The notes beneath the pieces were generated by a model, which made no database searches, had not been told where the DNA came from, and worked only from the letters and a program-made list of their open reading frames with translations. This document shows positions 42,896-52,508 of a DNA stretch of 64,000 nt, in pieces. The position numbers and the translations under genes are program-made. Numbering within the stretch: the first letter of the stretch is position 1; each line of letters opens with the position of its first letter. Source of the stretch: Pseudarthrobacter siccitolerans (GTDB taxonomy: Bacteria; Actinomycetota; Actinomycetes; Actinomycetales; Micrococcaceae); contig NZ_CAQI01000027.1 of the NCBI RefSeq assembly GCF_001046895.1, forward strand, positions 114,929-178,928. Direction: 5' to 3'.

Positions 42896-44329
42896 ATGCG
42901 CATGGCTGTTGGAGTCTTTGACCTCTTTTCCATTGGCATCGGGCCTTCCAGTTCCCACACTGTGGGCCCGATGCGGGCTGCCGCCGTTTTTGCGGAGGAG
43001 CTCAAAGGCCTGGGCAAGCTCGCGGACGTGGCGTCGCTGCGGGTGGACCTTTACGGTTCGCTCGCGGCGACGGGCCACGGGCACGGCACCATGACCGCGG
43101 TCCTGCTGGGGCTGGAAGGCTTCCACCCGGAGCGGATCCTGCCGGACGAGGTGGAGGAACGGCTGGCCGCAATCGCAGAAACCGGCATGCTGCAGCTCGC
43201 TGGTGCGGTCCCGCTGCCCTATGGGGTGAAGGACATGGTGCTGCGGCCGCTGACCGTCCTGCCCCGGCACACCAACGGCATGACCTTCACGGTGTCCGAC
43301 GCCGAGGGCAACGTCCTGCACTCGGCAACGTTTTTCTCGGTGGGCGGCGGGTTCATCGTCCGCGAGGGCGAGGAGGACGCAGCACAGCAGGAACTCGAGG
43401 AATCCAAGAAGGAACTGCCGCTGCCCTTCCGCACGGCTGCTGAACTGCTGGAGCACTGCCGGGAAACCGGTCTGGGCATCAGCGACGTGATGCGGATCAA
43501 CGAGGAGGACAGCCGCACTCCCGGGGAGATCCGCGAGGGCCTGCTGCATATCTGGTCGGTGATGGAGGAGTGCGTGGCCACGAGCCTGAAGCGCGAAGGT
43601 GTGTTGCCCGGGGGACTGAAGGTCCGCCGTCGTGCGCCTGACTGGTATGACCGGTTGAAGAAGGAAAGTTCACGGCCGGACGGCGAGGGCCAGGACCAGG
43701 ACTTCCATGACCCGAAGTATTGGCAGGAGTGGGTTAACCTGATCGCGCTGGCGGTCAATGAGGAGAACGCGTCCGGCGGGCGGGTTGTCACTGCCCCCAC
43801 GAACGGTGCGGCCGGGATCATCCCGGCGGTGCTGTTTTACGCGCTGCATTTCGCGCCGGGGATGGAGAACGCTTCGCAGGAGGACCGCGACGACGTGGTG
43901 GTGAAGTTCCTGCTTGCCGCTGGTGCGGTGGGGGTGTTGTACAAGGAGCAGGCGTCCATTTCCGGGGCCGAGGTGGGTTGCCAGGGCGAGGTGGGCTCGG
44001 CGTCGTCGATGGCGGCGGCGGGCCTGGCCGAGGTGATGGGCGGGACCCCGGCGCAGGTGGAGAACGCGGCCGAGATCGCGATGGAGCACAACCTGGGCCT
44101 GACGTGTGACCCGATCGGCGGGCTGGTGCAGGTGCCGTGCATTGAACGGAACGCGATCGCGGCGGCGAAGGCGATCAACGCCGCGAAGATGGCGCTCTGG
44201 GGCGACGGTTCGCACCGGGTCTCGCTGGACGAGGTCATTGTGACCATGCGCGAGACCGGCAAGGACATGAGCTCCAAATACAAGGAAACGGCCATGGGCG
44301 GCCTCGCCGTCAACGTCGTCGAATGCTGA
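42896..44329 (+). CDS. sdaA: L-serine ammonia-lyase (iron-sulfur)
   Basis: This 477-residue enzyme deaminates L-serine to pyruvate and ammonia. It is the one-chain form: an N-terminal beta domain ([20 protein letters not shown]) and a C-terminal alpha domain with the iron-sulfur Cys residues in [18 protein letters not shown] and [18 protein letters not shown]. The two adjacent ATG codons (42896, 42902) follow TTAGGAA; the first is chosen. In a cluster with glyA it can remove serine made from glycine. Confidence 0.93.
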   Translation: MRMAVGVFDLFSIGIGPSSSHTVGPMRAAAVFAEELKGLGKLADVASLRVDLYGSLAATGHGHGTMTAVLLGLEGFHPERILPDEVEERLAAIAETGMLQLAGAVPLPYGVKDMVLRPLTVLPRHTNGMTFTVSDAEGNVLHSATFFSVGGGFIVREGEEDAAQQELEESKKELPLPFRTAAELLEHCRETGLGISDVMRINEEDSRTPGEIREGLLHIWSVMEECVATSLKREGVLPGGLKVRRRAPDWYDRLKKESSRPDGEGQDQDFHDPKYWQEWVNLIALAVNEENASGGRVVTAPTNGAAGIIPAVLFYALHFAPGMENASQEDRDDVVVKFLLAAGAVGVLYKEQASISGAEVGCQGEVGSASSMAAAGLAEVMGGTPAQVENAAEIAMEHNLGLTCDPIGGLVQVPCIERNAIAAAKAINAAKMALWGDGSHRVSLDEVIVTMRETGKDMSSKYKETAMGGLAVNVVEC

Positions 44330-44342
44330 AGGAAGTACGGAA

Positions 44343-45362
44343 ATGACATTGGCACCTGAAGGCCGGAAGCTTTTGCGCGTTGAACAGCGCAACTCTGCTG
44401 TTCCGGTGGAGCGCAAGCCGGAGTGGATTAAGGCCAAGGTCCAGATGGGCCCGGAGTTCGTCGGGCTGAAGAACCTGGTGAAAAAAGAGGGCCTGCACAC
44501 GGTGTGTGAGGAGGCCGGCTGCCCTAACATTTTTGAGTGCTGGGAGGACAAGGAAGCCACGTTCCTGATCGGCGGGTCCGAGTGCACGCGCCGGTGTGAT
44601 TTCTGCCAGATCGATACCGGCAAGCCCTCCCCGGTGGATATGTTCGAGCCCACCAAGGTGGCGCGGTCCGTGCAGGCCATGCAGCTGCGCTACGCCACCG
44701 TCACCGGGGTGGCCCGGGACGACCTGGCGGACGAGGGCGTCTGGCTGTACGCCGAGACGGTCCGGAAGATCCACGAGCTGAACCCGGGCACCGGGGTGGA
44801 GCTGCTGATCCCGGACTTCTCCGGCAAACCCGAGCACATCGCCGCGATCTGTGATTCGAAGCCGGAGGTGTTCGCGCACAACGTGGAGACGGTGCCGCGG
44901 ATTTTCAAGCGGATCCGGCCGGCGTTCCGGTACGAGCGGTCCCTGGATGTGATCACGCAGGGCCGGAACCTGGGCATGGTCACCAAGTCCAACCTGATCC
45001 TGGGCATGGGCGAAACCCGCGAGGAGATTTCCGAAGCGCTGCGGGACCTGCACGAGGCCGGGTGTGACCTGATCACCATCACCCAGTACCTGCGCCCGTC
45101 CGAGCGGCACCTGCCGGTGGACCGGTGGGTCAAGCCGCAGGAGTTCGTGGACCTGCAGGACGAGGCCACCGAACTGGGCTTCCTCGGCGTCATGTCCGGC
45201 CCGCTGGTGCGTTCCTCGTACCGGGCCGGCCGGCTCTGGGCCACCGCCATGCGGAAGAAAGGCCGGGACATCCCCGCCGAACTCGCCCACATCGCAGAAG
45301 GCATCCAGGACTCCGGAACCACCCGCCAGGAAGCCAGCTCACTGCTCGCCGCTTCGGCGTAA
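44343..45362 (+). CDS. lipA: Lipoyl synthase (radical SAM)
   Basis: This 339-residue enzyme inserts two sulfur atoms into the octanoyl group on GcvH and 2-oxoacid dehydrogenases. Both 4Fe-4S clusters are visible: the auxiliary set [12 protein letters not shown] and the radical SAM set CTRRCDFCQ. The C-terminal RSSYRAG gives the expected conserved Ser and Arg. It starts 13 bases after the serine dehydratase stop and so belongs to the same transcript. Here it probably supplies lipoylation for GcvH. Confidence 0.95.
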   Translation: MTLAPEGRKLLRVEQRNSAVPVERKPEWIKAKVQMGPEFVGLKNLVKKEGLHTVCEEAGCPNIFECWEDKEATFLIGGSECTRRCDFCQIDTGKPSPVDMFEPTKVARSVQAMQLRYATVTGVARDDLADEGVWLYAETVRKIHELNPGTGVELLIPDFSGKPEHIAAICDSKPEVFAHNVETVPRIFKRIRPAFRYERSLDVITQGRNLGMVTKSNLILGMGETREEISEALRDLHEAGCDLITITQYLRPSERHLPVDRWVKPQEFVDLQDEATELGFLGVMSGPLVRSSYRAGRLWATAMRKKGRDIPAELAHIAEGIQDSGTTRQEASSLLAASA

Positions 45363-45433
45363 TCGACACGGCGTGAGGCACCCGGCCTCCGGCCAGAGCT
45401 GATGATCCAATCCCTGATGTTTAGACAGGACCA

Positions 45434-46282
45434 ATGATGTTCCCCGTCAGAATCGAAGTTATCCCTTCACAGGGAATCGTTGGGCAGGTCCAGGCCCTGG
45501 TGCCTCGAACCACCACGCTCAGCGTGACCTGCCTGCCGCACCACGGCATCGAGCGGACCCTGCGCACCGCCGTGGAGCTGGGCGACGCCGGCTACACCGT
45601 GGTGCCGCACCTCGCCGCCCGGAGCATCAGCAGCACGGCCGAGCTCACCGGGATTGTCCGCGCCTGTGGCGCCGCCGGGATCAGCGAAGTCTTCGTTATT
45701 GGGGGAGACCGGAAACAGCCGGCCGGTGTTTACCGCTCGGCGCTTCCGGTCCTCGAAGACATCGCCCAGTACACCGGTGGCACCATGCGGGCCGGCGTGG
45801 CCGGCTACCCTGAAGGGCACCCGGCGGTCAGCCCGGTGGACCTGCTGGACGGCCTGCTGGCCAAGCAGCACCTGGCCGCACACGTGGTCACCCAGATGTG
45901 CTTCTCCACCGAAAAAATCCGCGACTACGCCGCGTTCCTGCGCGGCGAAGGCGTCCACCTGCCCGTCTGGGCGGGCGTGGCGGGGGCCGTCCCGCGGACC
46001 AAGCTGGTGGCACTCGGCACGCAGATCGGCGTCGGAAGCTCCCTGAAATTCCTCAGCCGCAAAGGCCCGCTGGCCCGCAAACTCCTCAGCGGCGACCGCT
46101 ACTCGCCGGACAGCCTGATCGCCAGCCTGGAAAGCCAGCCGGGCAGCATCGCCGGCATCCACCTTTACAGCTTCAACAGCCTGCAGTCCGTCCCCGGCAA
46201 TCAACTCCCCGCGGAACCGGAGCAGGCAACCACTGCAGCACTCCAGACAGCACTGATTCGAGGAGCAGCACGTGACAGCTGA
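45434..46282 (+). CDS. Methylenetetrahydrofolate reductase-like protein (MetF family)
   Basis: This 282-residue (beta/alpha)8 protein resembles the MetF family. The motifs VEVIP near the N-terminus, LSVTCLPHHGIERTLRTA, VFVIGGDRKQPAGVYRSAL and HVVTQMCFSTEKIRDYAAFL match the flavin- and folate-binding parts. It is a little short, so the folate substrate is inferred. In this cluster it could send one-carbon units from glycine cleavage to methyl-THF. Two ATGs (45434, 45437) are possible. The end overlaps a 17-residue frame. Confidence 0.8.
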   Translation: MMFPVRIEVIPSQGIVGQVQALVPRTTTLSVTCLPHHGIERTLRTAVELGDAGYTVVPHLAARSISSTAELTGIVRACGAAGISEVFVIGGDRKQPAGVYRSALPVLEDIAQYTGGTMRAGVAGYPEGHPAVSPVDLLDGLLAKQHLAAHVVTQMCFSTEKIRDYAAFLRGEGVHLPVWAGVAGAVPRTKLVALGTQIGVGSSLKFLSRKGPLARKLLSGDRYSPDSLIASLESQPGSIAGIHLYSFNSLQSVPGNQLPAEPEQATTAALQTALIRGAARDS

Positions 46283-46325
46283 TCGCCATCGGCAGTGGCG
46301 CAACCGCAGGGTCATCCGGCGGTAG
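46272..46325 (+). CDS. Arg-rich 17-residue microprotein (tentative)
   Basis: A GTG at 46272 has an AGGAG site six bases upstream and overlaps the end of the MetF-like gene by 11 bases. It encodes MTADRHRQWRNRRVIRR, which has seven Arg in 17 residues. The site, overlap and clean stop are suggestive, but a frame this short can easily occur by chance. Confidence 0.3.
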   Translation: MTADRHRQWRNRRVIRR

Positions 46326-46330
46326 GCGCA

Positions 46331-46549
46331 ATGAAACATAGCGAACCGCACAGCTGGCGGCGCGTCTCCTGGACTGCCCTGCCGCCGGGGCAGTGGGTGC
46401 GGCTGTCACGCGACGGGCAGTTGCTCGGCTGCGGCGTGGTGGACGGGACCACCCCCGACGGCTCCATCATCTGGGTGCTGATGGACGGCTGGTCCGAGCG
46501 CCGGATGTTCCACCGGGAGGATTTCGTCAAGGTGGAGATTGCCGGGTAG
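46331..46549 (+). CDS. Small hypothetical protein
   Basis: A 72-residue protein with a compact beta-rich pattern (RRVSWTALPPGQWVRLSRDG, then SIIWVLMDGWSERRMFHRED). The domain looks like a small SH3-like barrel. No family recognised. The ATG at 46331 is preferred over the longer frame start at 46295, which would overlap the preceding microprotein. A family A hairpin follows 14 bases after the stop. Confidence 0.6.
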   Translation: MKHSEPHSWRRVSWTALPPGQWVRLSRDGQLLGCGVVDGTTPDGSIIWVLMDGWSERRMFHREDFVKVEIAG

Positions 46550-46562
46550 GCCTTCGAAAAAG

Positions 46563-46602
46563 GGAGCGGACGACGGCGGGAGGTACCGCCGTCGTCCGCT
46601 CG
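46563..46602. repeat. Family A hairpin, copy 11
   Basis: Inverted repeat of family A with loop GAGGTAC, directly behind the 72-residue gene and followed by the next rightward gene. Fits a terminator for the one-carbon cluster's last gene. Confidence 0.8.
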
Positions 46603-46656
46603 CTTTTAAGCCGTTCCCGTCATTGACCGGCCGCCGCCGACCGGCAACGATGAAGT

Positions 46657-46893
46657 ATGAGTGACTCAGCTGACACCGGTGCCCCTTTTGACGACGACAG
46701 CGTGGAGGAGGTTGACGCCGTGGAGACCGCGGAAAGCATCGCCGAAGACGTGAAGGATGAGATCCGCCTGGGCCATGTGCAGGACGACGTCAGCCATGTG
46801 CTGGAGGAACGCTTCGATGAGGCGGGAATCAAGCTGCGCCCCGAAGCGGTGGACGACCTCGCCGAAGACATTGAGCGGGACGTGTCCAGTTAG
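46657..46893 (+). CDS. Small acidic hypothetical protein
   Basis: A 78-residue, very acidic protein (DDDSVEEVDAVETAESIAED) with a helical C-terminal half (LEERFDEAGIKLRPEAVDDL). No motif is recognised. The ATG at 46657 follows a weak AAGT-rich stretch. It is followed by a short membrane protein gene. Confidence 0.6.
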   Translation: MSDSADTGAPFDDDSVEEVDAVETAESIAEDVKDEIRLGHVQDDVSHVLEERFDEAGIKLRPEAVDDLAEDIERDVSS

Positions 46894-46924
46894 CGGAACC
46901 GTTGCGGTGGCCTAAGCTTCCCCC

Positions 46925-47077
46925 ATGGGACTCATCATCACACTGCTGATCATTTGGCTTGTTCTGTCCATCCTGGGCTTCGTGATCAAGGGCCTGCTGT
47001 GGCTGGCATTCATAGGACTGATCCTGTTTGTGGCCACCGCCGTTTGGGGCTGGCTGAAACGTAGAACCAGCGTCTGA
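46925..47077 (+). CDS. Small hydrophobic membrane protein
   Basis: A 50-residue frame, from ATG at 46925, with two hydrophobic segments (GLIITLLIIWLVLSILGFVI and LLWLAFIGLILFVATAVWGW) and a basic tail (KRRTSV). Such tiny proteins are common in Arthrobacter-type genomes; this one has no recognised function. The 31 bases after the acidic protein gene and the same strand suggest a shared transcript. Confidence 0.55.
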   Translation: MGLIITLLIIWLVLSILGFVIKGLLWLAFIGLILFVATAVWGWLKRRTSV

Positions 47078-47220
47078 CCCTTTCCGGCTGAGGAATCGTG
47101 CGGGCCTGAAACGGCAGGGAACAACCTGGATTAGTGCGCTGGCCGTGTTGGGCGCATGGCTCCTCCAGCCTACGGGCGCGGGAGCAATACCAGTGATCCA
47201 GGTGGCCCGCACCTCACCCC

Positions 47221-47283
47221 GAGTTTTTGTCCAGATATGCAGACTTAAGGGCTTCCCAGCCCTGCATATCTGGACAAAAACTC
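47221..47283. repeat. Family B palindrome, copy 2
   Basis: Perfect 22-base arms (47221-47242 and 47262-47283; GAGTTTTTGTCCAGATATGC...) around a 19-base loop. It lies between the rightward small genes and the leftward DUF3100 gene, so it is placed where a two-way terminator would be. Confidence 0.88.
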
Positions 47284-47297
47284 TGTGGGCGGGGGAG

Positions 47298-48683
47298 TCA
47301 GTGCCAGAGTCCCAGGGCGAATTCCGCGATCACCGTGGAGAGCAGGAACGATGCCGTGATCGCCACCAGGCCCACGGGGATGATCTTCCAGCCGATGTTT
47401 TTCAGCAGCGGGATGTCCTTGCCCAGCGACAGGCCTGCCAGCGTCAGCATCACGGTGGCGATGGACAGGAAGTCCACGGTTTTGACCGCGGCATTCAGCG
47501 GTTCCGCCGCGAAGAACCATGGGCTGGAAATATAGGCGCCAATGGTGGTGATAAAAACGATCGCCGAGATTTTCCGGGTGGCCTTCGCCAGCGCGATGCT
47601 GACCAGGACCAGAACCAGCATGATCGCGTAGCCGCCCACGATGCTGAGGCTGAAGCCCTTCGCCGCCACCGATGCCGTGGCGATGCCCAGGACAGTGAGC
47701 ACCGAGAGGGACAGCCAGAGCGGCAGTTTCATGGCTGCCGCGGACTCGGCCACGCGCTCGCGGAACCGCCGGTTTTCCTCCGCCTGGGCGGCCTCGCGGT
47801 CAATGTCGGCAGTGGTCCGTGCGGCCGGGCCGCCGGCGGATGCCCCGGCTGTTACGGCTGCTTCTTCCCGGGCGGTCTGCTTGCGGGTGAGGAGTTTGTA
47901 GAACCGGTCGGCCAGCGGCAGTGCGATGTAGATGCCCACGTAAACACCCAGGATCGTGGTGATCAGGTTGGAAACGGCGGCCATGCCCAGGATGGCTTCC
48001 TGGTCCGCCGGGTAGCTGGCAACGATGCTCGCCGCTGACGCCGCCATCATGGAGCCGGACCCCACGCCGGCGCCCATGGCCAGGGCCAGCGGATCGAAGA
48101 TCTTCCAGTTGGCCACGAGCGACGTGAGGAGCGTGATGTAGACGGCACCGAACAGTGTGCCGAACACGTACATGGCCAGCACGCCGCGGTACTGGTCCGA
48201 ATCCGGGCCGTACTTCTCGGACACCATGGCGAAGGAGGGCTCGCGGTCAAGCGAGAACGTGGCGCCCACCGTTGCCTTGCCCATCCTCAGCAGCACAGCC
48301 AGGGGTAGGGCCAGCACGATGGTGCCGAGCAGGTGGCCCACCTCCTGGAGGAGCAGCGCGGGTCCTGCCTTGAGCAGGGTGGGCAGGCTCGGACCGATGT
48401 TGAACGCCAGCCGGGCCACCAGCAGCAGCACGGCCACGCCAACGAGGGCGGCAGCCACCCGCTGGAGGTCGATGCCGAGGGGCTTGAACTTCTGGATCGA
48501 GACCAGCAGGCCCAGGATGAGGCCCCACACCATGGGGAAGATGATGATGGAGCCTATTCCCACATCGATCTTCGCCTGCCCGATGAACTGGACTGCCACG
48601 GCGATCACCAGGGCCAGGGCGGCGATAGGGATGGTCAGCTTGGTCCCGGCCTTGTCAGCCCGGACTGTTTTGGTGGTGCTCAT
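47298..48683 (-). CDS. DUF3100-family membrane protein (probable transporter)
   Basis: A 461-residue membrane protein with about 10-12 segments (for example LTIPIAALALVIAVAVQFIG, GLILGLLVSIQKF and VLALPLAVLLRMGKAT). The pattern GAGVGSGSMMAASAASIVAS in the middle looks like a re-entrant or substrate-binding stretch. DUF3100 proteins commonly sit next to M20 peptidases, as here, and are presumed to carry the substrate of that hydrolase. ATG at 48683 overlaps the M20 gene's stop by four bases (ATGA), and GCAGGAAGG precedes it. It is the last gene of the RpiR operon. Confidence 0.78.
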   Translation of the reverse strand: MSTTKTVRADKAGTKLTIPIAALALVIAVAVQFIGQAKIDVGIGSIIIFPMVWGLILGLLVSIQKFKPLGIDLQRVAAALVGVAVLLLVARLAFNIGPSLPTLLKAGPALLLQEVGHLLGTIVLALPLAVLLRMGKATVGATFSLDREPSFAMVSEKYGPDSDQYRGVLAMYVFGTLFGAVYITLLTSLVANWKIFDPLALAMGAGVGSGSMMAASAASIVASYPADQEAILGMAAVSNLITTILGVYVGIYIALPLADRFYKLLTRKQTAREEAAVTAGASAGGPAARTTADIDREAAQAEENRRFRERVAESAAAMKLPLWLSLSVLTVLGIATASVAAKGFSLSIVGGYAIMLVLVLVSIALAKATRKISAIVFITTIGAYISSPWFFAAEPLNAAVKTVDFLSIATVMLTLAGLSLGKDIPLLKNIGWKIIPVGLVAITASFLLSTVIAEFALGLWH

Positions 48684-49912
48684 GATGTGCCTTCCTGCGT
48701 GAAAGTACGACGGCGGTACGCAGCTTTGATGAAGCGGTCCCGTTCGGTGGGGGTTGAGGCGGCGGCCGCGGCGGTCCAGGCCAGCGCAACGGCTGCCTCG
48801 AACATCACGGCGTACGCTCCGGGAGTGTCCGCAAGTGCGGCAAACGCGTGCGAGTGGATGGGCACGTCCGCACCCGGGATGCTCAGCCACGGGTGCAGGG
48901 ACGGGATGACCTGGGAGATGTTCCCCATGTCGGTGGAGCCGCCGCTGAGGCCCGAGGACCGCGACGTGTCCTTGCCGAAGGCATCCATCGCGTCGGTCCA
49001 GTGCGCTGCGAGGGCGTCGTCCTGGAGCAGCGGTTCGTACAGGGGTTCCGCTTCCTCGATGATCAGCGTTGTGCCGGTGGCCAGCGCGGCGCCTTCGAAG
49101 CAGTTCCGGACCCTCTGGTGCAGGGCGTCGTATTCCGGCAGGGTGAAGGCCCGGCATTCGAACTGGACCACCGCCTTTTCCGGAATGATGTTGGTGACGT
49201 GCCCGGCCTCGGCCACAAAGCAGGCAACGCGGTGGTCGCTGGGGATCTGCTGGCGGAGCAGGCCGATGGCCACCTGGCTGAGGACCGCGGCATCGGCCGC
49301 GTTGACGCCCTGGTGCGGGGCCGCCGCCGCGTGTGCGGCCTTGCCGGTGAACGTCGCCTGGTACCGGCCCACCGCCTGGGCGCTGGTGCCGGTGGGGTTG
49401 TAGGTGACCCCGTCCTGGACGGGGTGGACCATCAGGGCCAGCCCGACGCCGTCGAACGCTCCACGCTCCAGCATCAGCGCCTTGCCGCCGCCATGCTCCT
49501 CGGCGGGAGTGCCGATGGCCTTCAGCGTGATGCCGAGCTCGTCCACCAGGGGGAGAAGGGCGAGGGCGGCGGCCACCGAGGCGCCGGCGATCAGGTTGTG
49601 CCCGCAGGCGTGGCCGATGTCCGGCAGGGCGTCGTACTCCACGCACAGCGCCACCGTCAGTTCGCCGCTTCCTGCGCTCGCCGAGAAGGCGGTGGGAAGG
49701 CCCGAGGTGCCGCGCTCCACCTGGAAGCCGGCTTCCTCGAGCAGGGCGCCAATCACCTGGGCTGAGCGCACCTCCTCGAAGGAAATCTCCTTGAGCGCGT
49801 GGATTTCCCGCGCCAATGCCTGGACGCGGGGTTTCCAATGGTCGACGCCGTCTGCCAGGGCGCCGCGAAGGGCCGCCGGGGCGGGGGACGGGTTGGTCAT
49901 TTCCATGGGCAT
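48680..49912 (-). CDS. M20-family amidohydrolase (AbgB-like)
   Basis: A 410-residue zinc-dependent hydrolase of the M20 amidase group. Motifs: CVEYDALPDIGHACGHNLIA with the metal-binding Asp/His, GTPAEEHGGGKALM with the catalytic Glu, and a late GADVPIHSHAF with a metal-binding His. The sequence resembles p-aminobenzoyl-glutamate and indole-acetyl amino acid hydrolases (AbgB), which cleave an N-acyl amide. ATG codons at 49912, 49906 and 49900 are possible; 49906 fits the GGAAG site best. It is co-translated with the DUF3100 gene. Confidence 0.85.
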   Translation of the reverse strand: MPMEMTNPSPAPAALRGALADGVDHWKPRVQALAREIHALKEISFEEVRSAQVIGALLEEAGFQVERGTSGLPTAFSASAGSGELTVALCVEYDALPDIGHACGHNLIAGASVAAALALLPLVDELGITLKAIGTPAEEHGGGKALMLERGAFDGVGLALMVHPVQDGVTYNPTGTSAQAVGRYQATFTGKAAHAAAAPHQGVNAADAAVLSQVAIGLLRQQIPSDHRVACFVAEAGHVTNIIPEKAVVQFECRAFTLPEYDALHQRVRNCFEGAALATGTTLIIEEAEPLYEPLLQDDALAAHWTDAMDAFGKDTSRSSGLSGGSTDMGNISQVIPSLHPWLSIPGADVPIHSHAFAALADTPGAYAVMFEAAVALAWTAAAAASTPTERDRFIKAAYRRRTFTQEGTS

Positions 49913-49942
49913 CTTCCTTTGGGTGCGGCGTTTCAGGGCGGG

Positions 49943-51490
49943 TTAGTAGGACAGGGACGGGAAAGGCGATCCGGCCGCGCGGGTGGGCACCCAGATGGCC
50001 TTCGTCTGCGTGTATTCGTCCAGCACGCCGGGGCCGGAGGAGCGGCCGTGGCCGGAATCGCCGAAGCCGCCGAACGGAACTGCCACGTGGATGGTTTTGT
50101 ACGAGTTGATCCAGAACGTGCCGGCCTTCACCTCGCGTGCAACGTGGTGGGCGCGGGACACGTCGGAGGTCCAGACGGCACCGGCCAGGCCGAAGTTGGT
50201 GTTGTTGGCCCGGGCGATGGCTTCGGCTTCCGTGTCGAAGGCGTCGGCGCCCACCACGGGACCGAAGACCTCCGTGGTTTCCAGCCGGTTGGCGGGCGTG
50301 ACGCCGTCCAGCAGTGTGGGCATCACCCAGTGCCCGCCGGCCAGGGCGGACCCGGCCAGGGACTCCGGCAACGCGGCCCCCGTGACGCGGCGGCCGCCGT
50401 CGTGCATTCCTGCCTCAATGAGCGTGGTGACGGTGGCGAACTGCCGGGCGGTGATGATGGGGCCCACCTCGGTGTCCGCGCTGAGCGGGTCGCCCACCCG
50501 GAGGCGTGCGGCCCTGGCGGCCACAAGCTCCACGAACTCTGCGTGGACGCTGCGCTCCACCAGCAGCCGTGAACCCGCGACGCAGGACTGGCCCGCGCCG
50601 GAGAAGATGGCCGAGATGGCGCCGTCCGCGGCACGGTCCAGGTCTGCGTCCGCGAAGACGATGTTGGCGCTTTTGCCGCCGAGCTCCAGCAGTGCGGGAA
50701 TCCCGGCCTGGGCGGCGGCCACGGCAACGCGGCGGCCGGTGGGGACGGAGCCGATGAAGCTGACCTTGCCCACGCGCGGGTCCGTGGTGAGGGCTGCGCC
50801 AACGGTCTGGCCCAACCCGGCGGCTACGTTGAAGACGCCCGCCGGCAGCCCGGCTTCGTGCGTCAGCTGGGCGAGCCGGACCGATGATGCCGGGGTGAAT
50901 TCGCTGGGTTTGATGATCACGGCGTTGCCGGCAGCGAGCGGGGCTGCGGAGTTCCAGCCGGCCGTAAACAGGGGAGCGTTCCAGGGTGTGATGGCGGCGA
51001 CGACGCCCCACGGGACGCGCTCCGTATAGGTGTGCCAGTTGCCCGGGACCGGGATGGTCTGTCCGGTCAGCTTGTCCGCCCAGCCGGCGTAGTAGCCGAA
51101 CATTTCCGCGACCTTGGCGGCCTCGACGCGTGTGTCACGGATGGGCTTGCCGGTGGTGGCGGATTCGAGGATGGCGAGTTCCTCCCCGTGCTGTTCCACG
51201 GCCCGGCTGACGTTGCGGAGGATGGCGGCCCGCTCGAAGCCGTTCATCGCGCCCCAGACTGTGGCGCCCGCCGTCGAACTTTCCAGGATGGCGTTGGCGC
51301 CCTCGGCACCGGGGTCCGCGTAGGTGGCGAAGGCTTCCCCGGTGGCAGCAGCGGTGAGGGTGATGGCCTCGCCGCTGCCGGTCACCACCGTGCCGTTGAC
51401 GAAGGCGCCGAGCCCGGCCGGGAAGGCCGCGTCCAGGACGGTTTTAGCTGTGGCTGCCGAGGAGGAGGCGGGTGCTGTAGTGACGCTCAA
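49943..51490 (-). CDS. Aldehyde dehydrogenase
   Basis: This 515-residue NAD(P)-dependent enzyme oxidises an aldehyde to an acid. The catalytic Cys is C303 in GAGQSCVAGSR, the general-base Glu is in LLELGGKSANI, and the cofactor loop GFIGSVPTGRRVA is near VSFIGS. It looks like the large class of actinobacterial aldehyde dehydrogenases for aromatic or polyol-derived substrates; the specific one is unknown. In the operon it lies between the 3-hydroxyacid dehydrogenase and the M20 hydrolase. Confidence 0.88.
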   Translation of the reverse strand: MSVTTAPASSSAATAKTVLDAAFPAGLGAFVNGTVVTGSGEAITLTAAATGEAFATYADPGAEGANAILESSTAGATVWGAMNGFERAAILRNVSRAVEQHGEELAILESATTGKPIRDTRVEAAKVAEMFGYYAGWADKLTGQTIPVPGNWHTYTERVPWGVVAAITPWNAPLFTAGWNSAAPLAAGNAVIIKPSEFTPASSVRLAQLTHEAGLPAGVFNVAAGLGQTVGAALTTDPRVGKVSFIGSVPTGRRVAVAAAQAGIPALLELGGKSANIVFADADLDRAADGAISAIFSGAGQSCVAGSRLLVERSVHAEFVELVAARAARLRVGDPLSADTEVGPIITARQFATVTTLIEAGMHDGGRRVTGAALPESLAGSALAGGHWVMPTLLDGVTPANRLETTEVFGPVVGADAFDTEAEAIARANNTNFGLAGAVWTSDVSRAHHVAREVKAGTFWINSYKTIHVAVPFGGFGDSGHGRSSGPGVLDEYTQTKAIWVPTRAAGSPFPSLSY

Positions 51491-51522
51491 TGTGGTGTTC
51501 CTTTGGGGCTGGGGTTTGGGTA

Positions 51523-52482
51523 TCAGGCGACGGCAGTGGTGCCGGCCGCTGTGCCTGAAGCGTTGCCGGGTGCGGCGCTTGGTGTGGTGCTGGGTGCTCC
51601 GGCGGGAGTGATGGCCGGGGCGACGGTCCGGGCGATTTCGGTGAAGTCAGCCGTCGGGCCGAGCGAGGCCAGGGCATCCTGCCACTGGCTGGCGACGGCG
51701 GCCAGGAGTGCGGGCTTTTCGCCGATCCGGGCGGCAACATTCACGGCGAGGGCGGCATCCCGGGCCATCAGGCCCAGCGAAAAACCGGAATCGTGGGTGC
51801 CGCTGAGCACCCAGTTGGGGTACATGTTGGCGGAGACCTTGCTGCCTCCGGACGCGTTGCTGATACTGGCCGCGGCGGTGGCGGGGTCGATGCCGTAGGC
51901 CTTGGCGACACCCAGCGCTTCACCCACCGAGACCAGGTTGGCCGCTGCCAGCACGTTGTTGAGGAGTTTGACCACGTTGCCGCTGCCGGGGCCGCCGATA
52001 TGGCTGTACTTCCCGCCCGTCAGCGCCAGCAGGACAGGCTCGGCGGCAGCCAGGGCCTCGTCCGTGGCACCCACGAAGGCGCTGAGCGAACCGGTTGCTG
52101 CGCCGTCGCGGCCGCCGGAGACGGGTGCATCCACGAAAGCCGCTCCCTGGGCCTGGGCGAGTTCGGCCATGGTTTTGCTGGTGCCCGGTTCCGAGGTGGT
52201 GGTGTCGATAATTGCCACGGTTCCCGGCTCTTTGAGGAGTTGGGGCACGGTGGTTTCCACGATGCTGGCGGCGGGAAGGGAGAGCACAACATAGGGTGTC
52301 CCGGCAGCATCCGCGAGGTTGGCAATCGTTTTGATGCCGGCGTCTTCCGCGGCAGCCCTGGCCGCGTCAGAGGGGTCGAAGCCGGTGACGTCCCAGCCGG
52401 CTTTGTGGAGGGTGGCGGCCATTGCCCCGCCCATGGCGCCGAGTCCGATGACGGCAATCCGGCGGGTGTTCTGGTCATTCAT
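51523..52482 (-). CDS. NAD(P)-dependent 3-hydroxyisobutyrate dehydrogenase-like oxidoreductase
   Basis: This 319-residue enzyme has the beta-hydroxyacid dehydrogenase fold. The glycine-rich cofactor motif is IAVIGLGAMGGAMAATL near the N-terminus; substrate motif FVDAPVSGGRDGA and the catalytic Lys in GNVVKLLNN follow. Such enzymes oxidise 3-hydroxy acids or tartronate semialdehyde. ATG at 52482 has the site CAGGAGCACCTCC upstream. The 5' end follows the RpiR gene by 26 bases, so it is the first catabolic gene. Confidence 0.88.
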   Translation of the reverse strand: MNDQNTRRIAVIGLGAMGGAMAATLHKAGWDVTGFDPSDAARAAAEDAGIKTIANLADAAGTPYVVLSLPAASIVETTVPQLLKEPGTVAIIDTTTSEPGTSKTMAELAQAQGAAFVDAPVSGGRDGAATGSLSAFVGATDEALAAAEPVLLALTGGKYSHIGGPGSGNVVKLLNNVLAAANLVSVGEALGVAKAYGIDPATAAASISNASGGSKVSANMYPNWVLSGTHDSGFSLGLMARDAALAVNVAARIGEKPALLAAVASQWQDALASLGPTADFTEIARTVAPAITPAGAPSTTPSAAPGNASGTAAGTTAVA

Positions 52483-52508
52483 GGAGGTGCTCCTGGGATG
52501 TATTGCGG

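Noticed and set aside
49913..51490. A possible operon break or second promoter between the aldehyde dehydrogenase and M20 genes
   Set aside because: The gap is only 30 bases with no promoter-like boxes, so a single transcript is the simpler reading.
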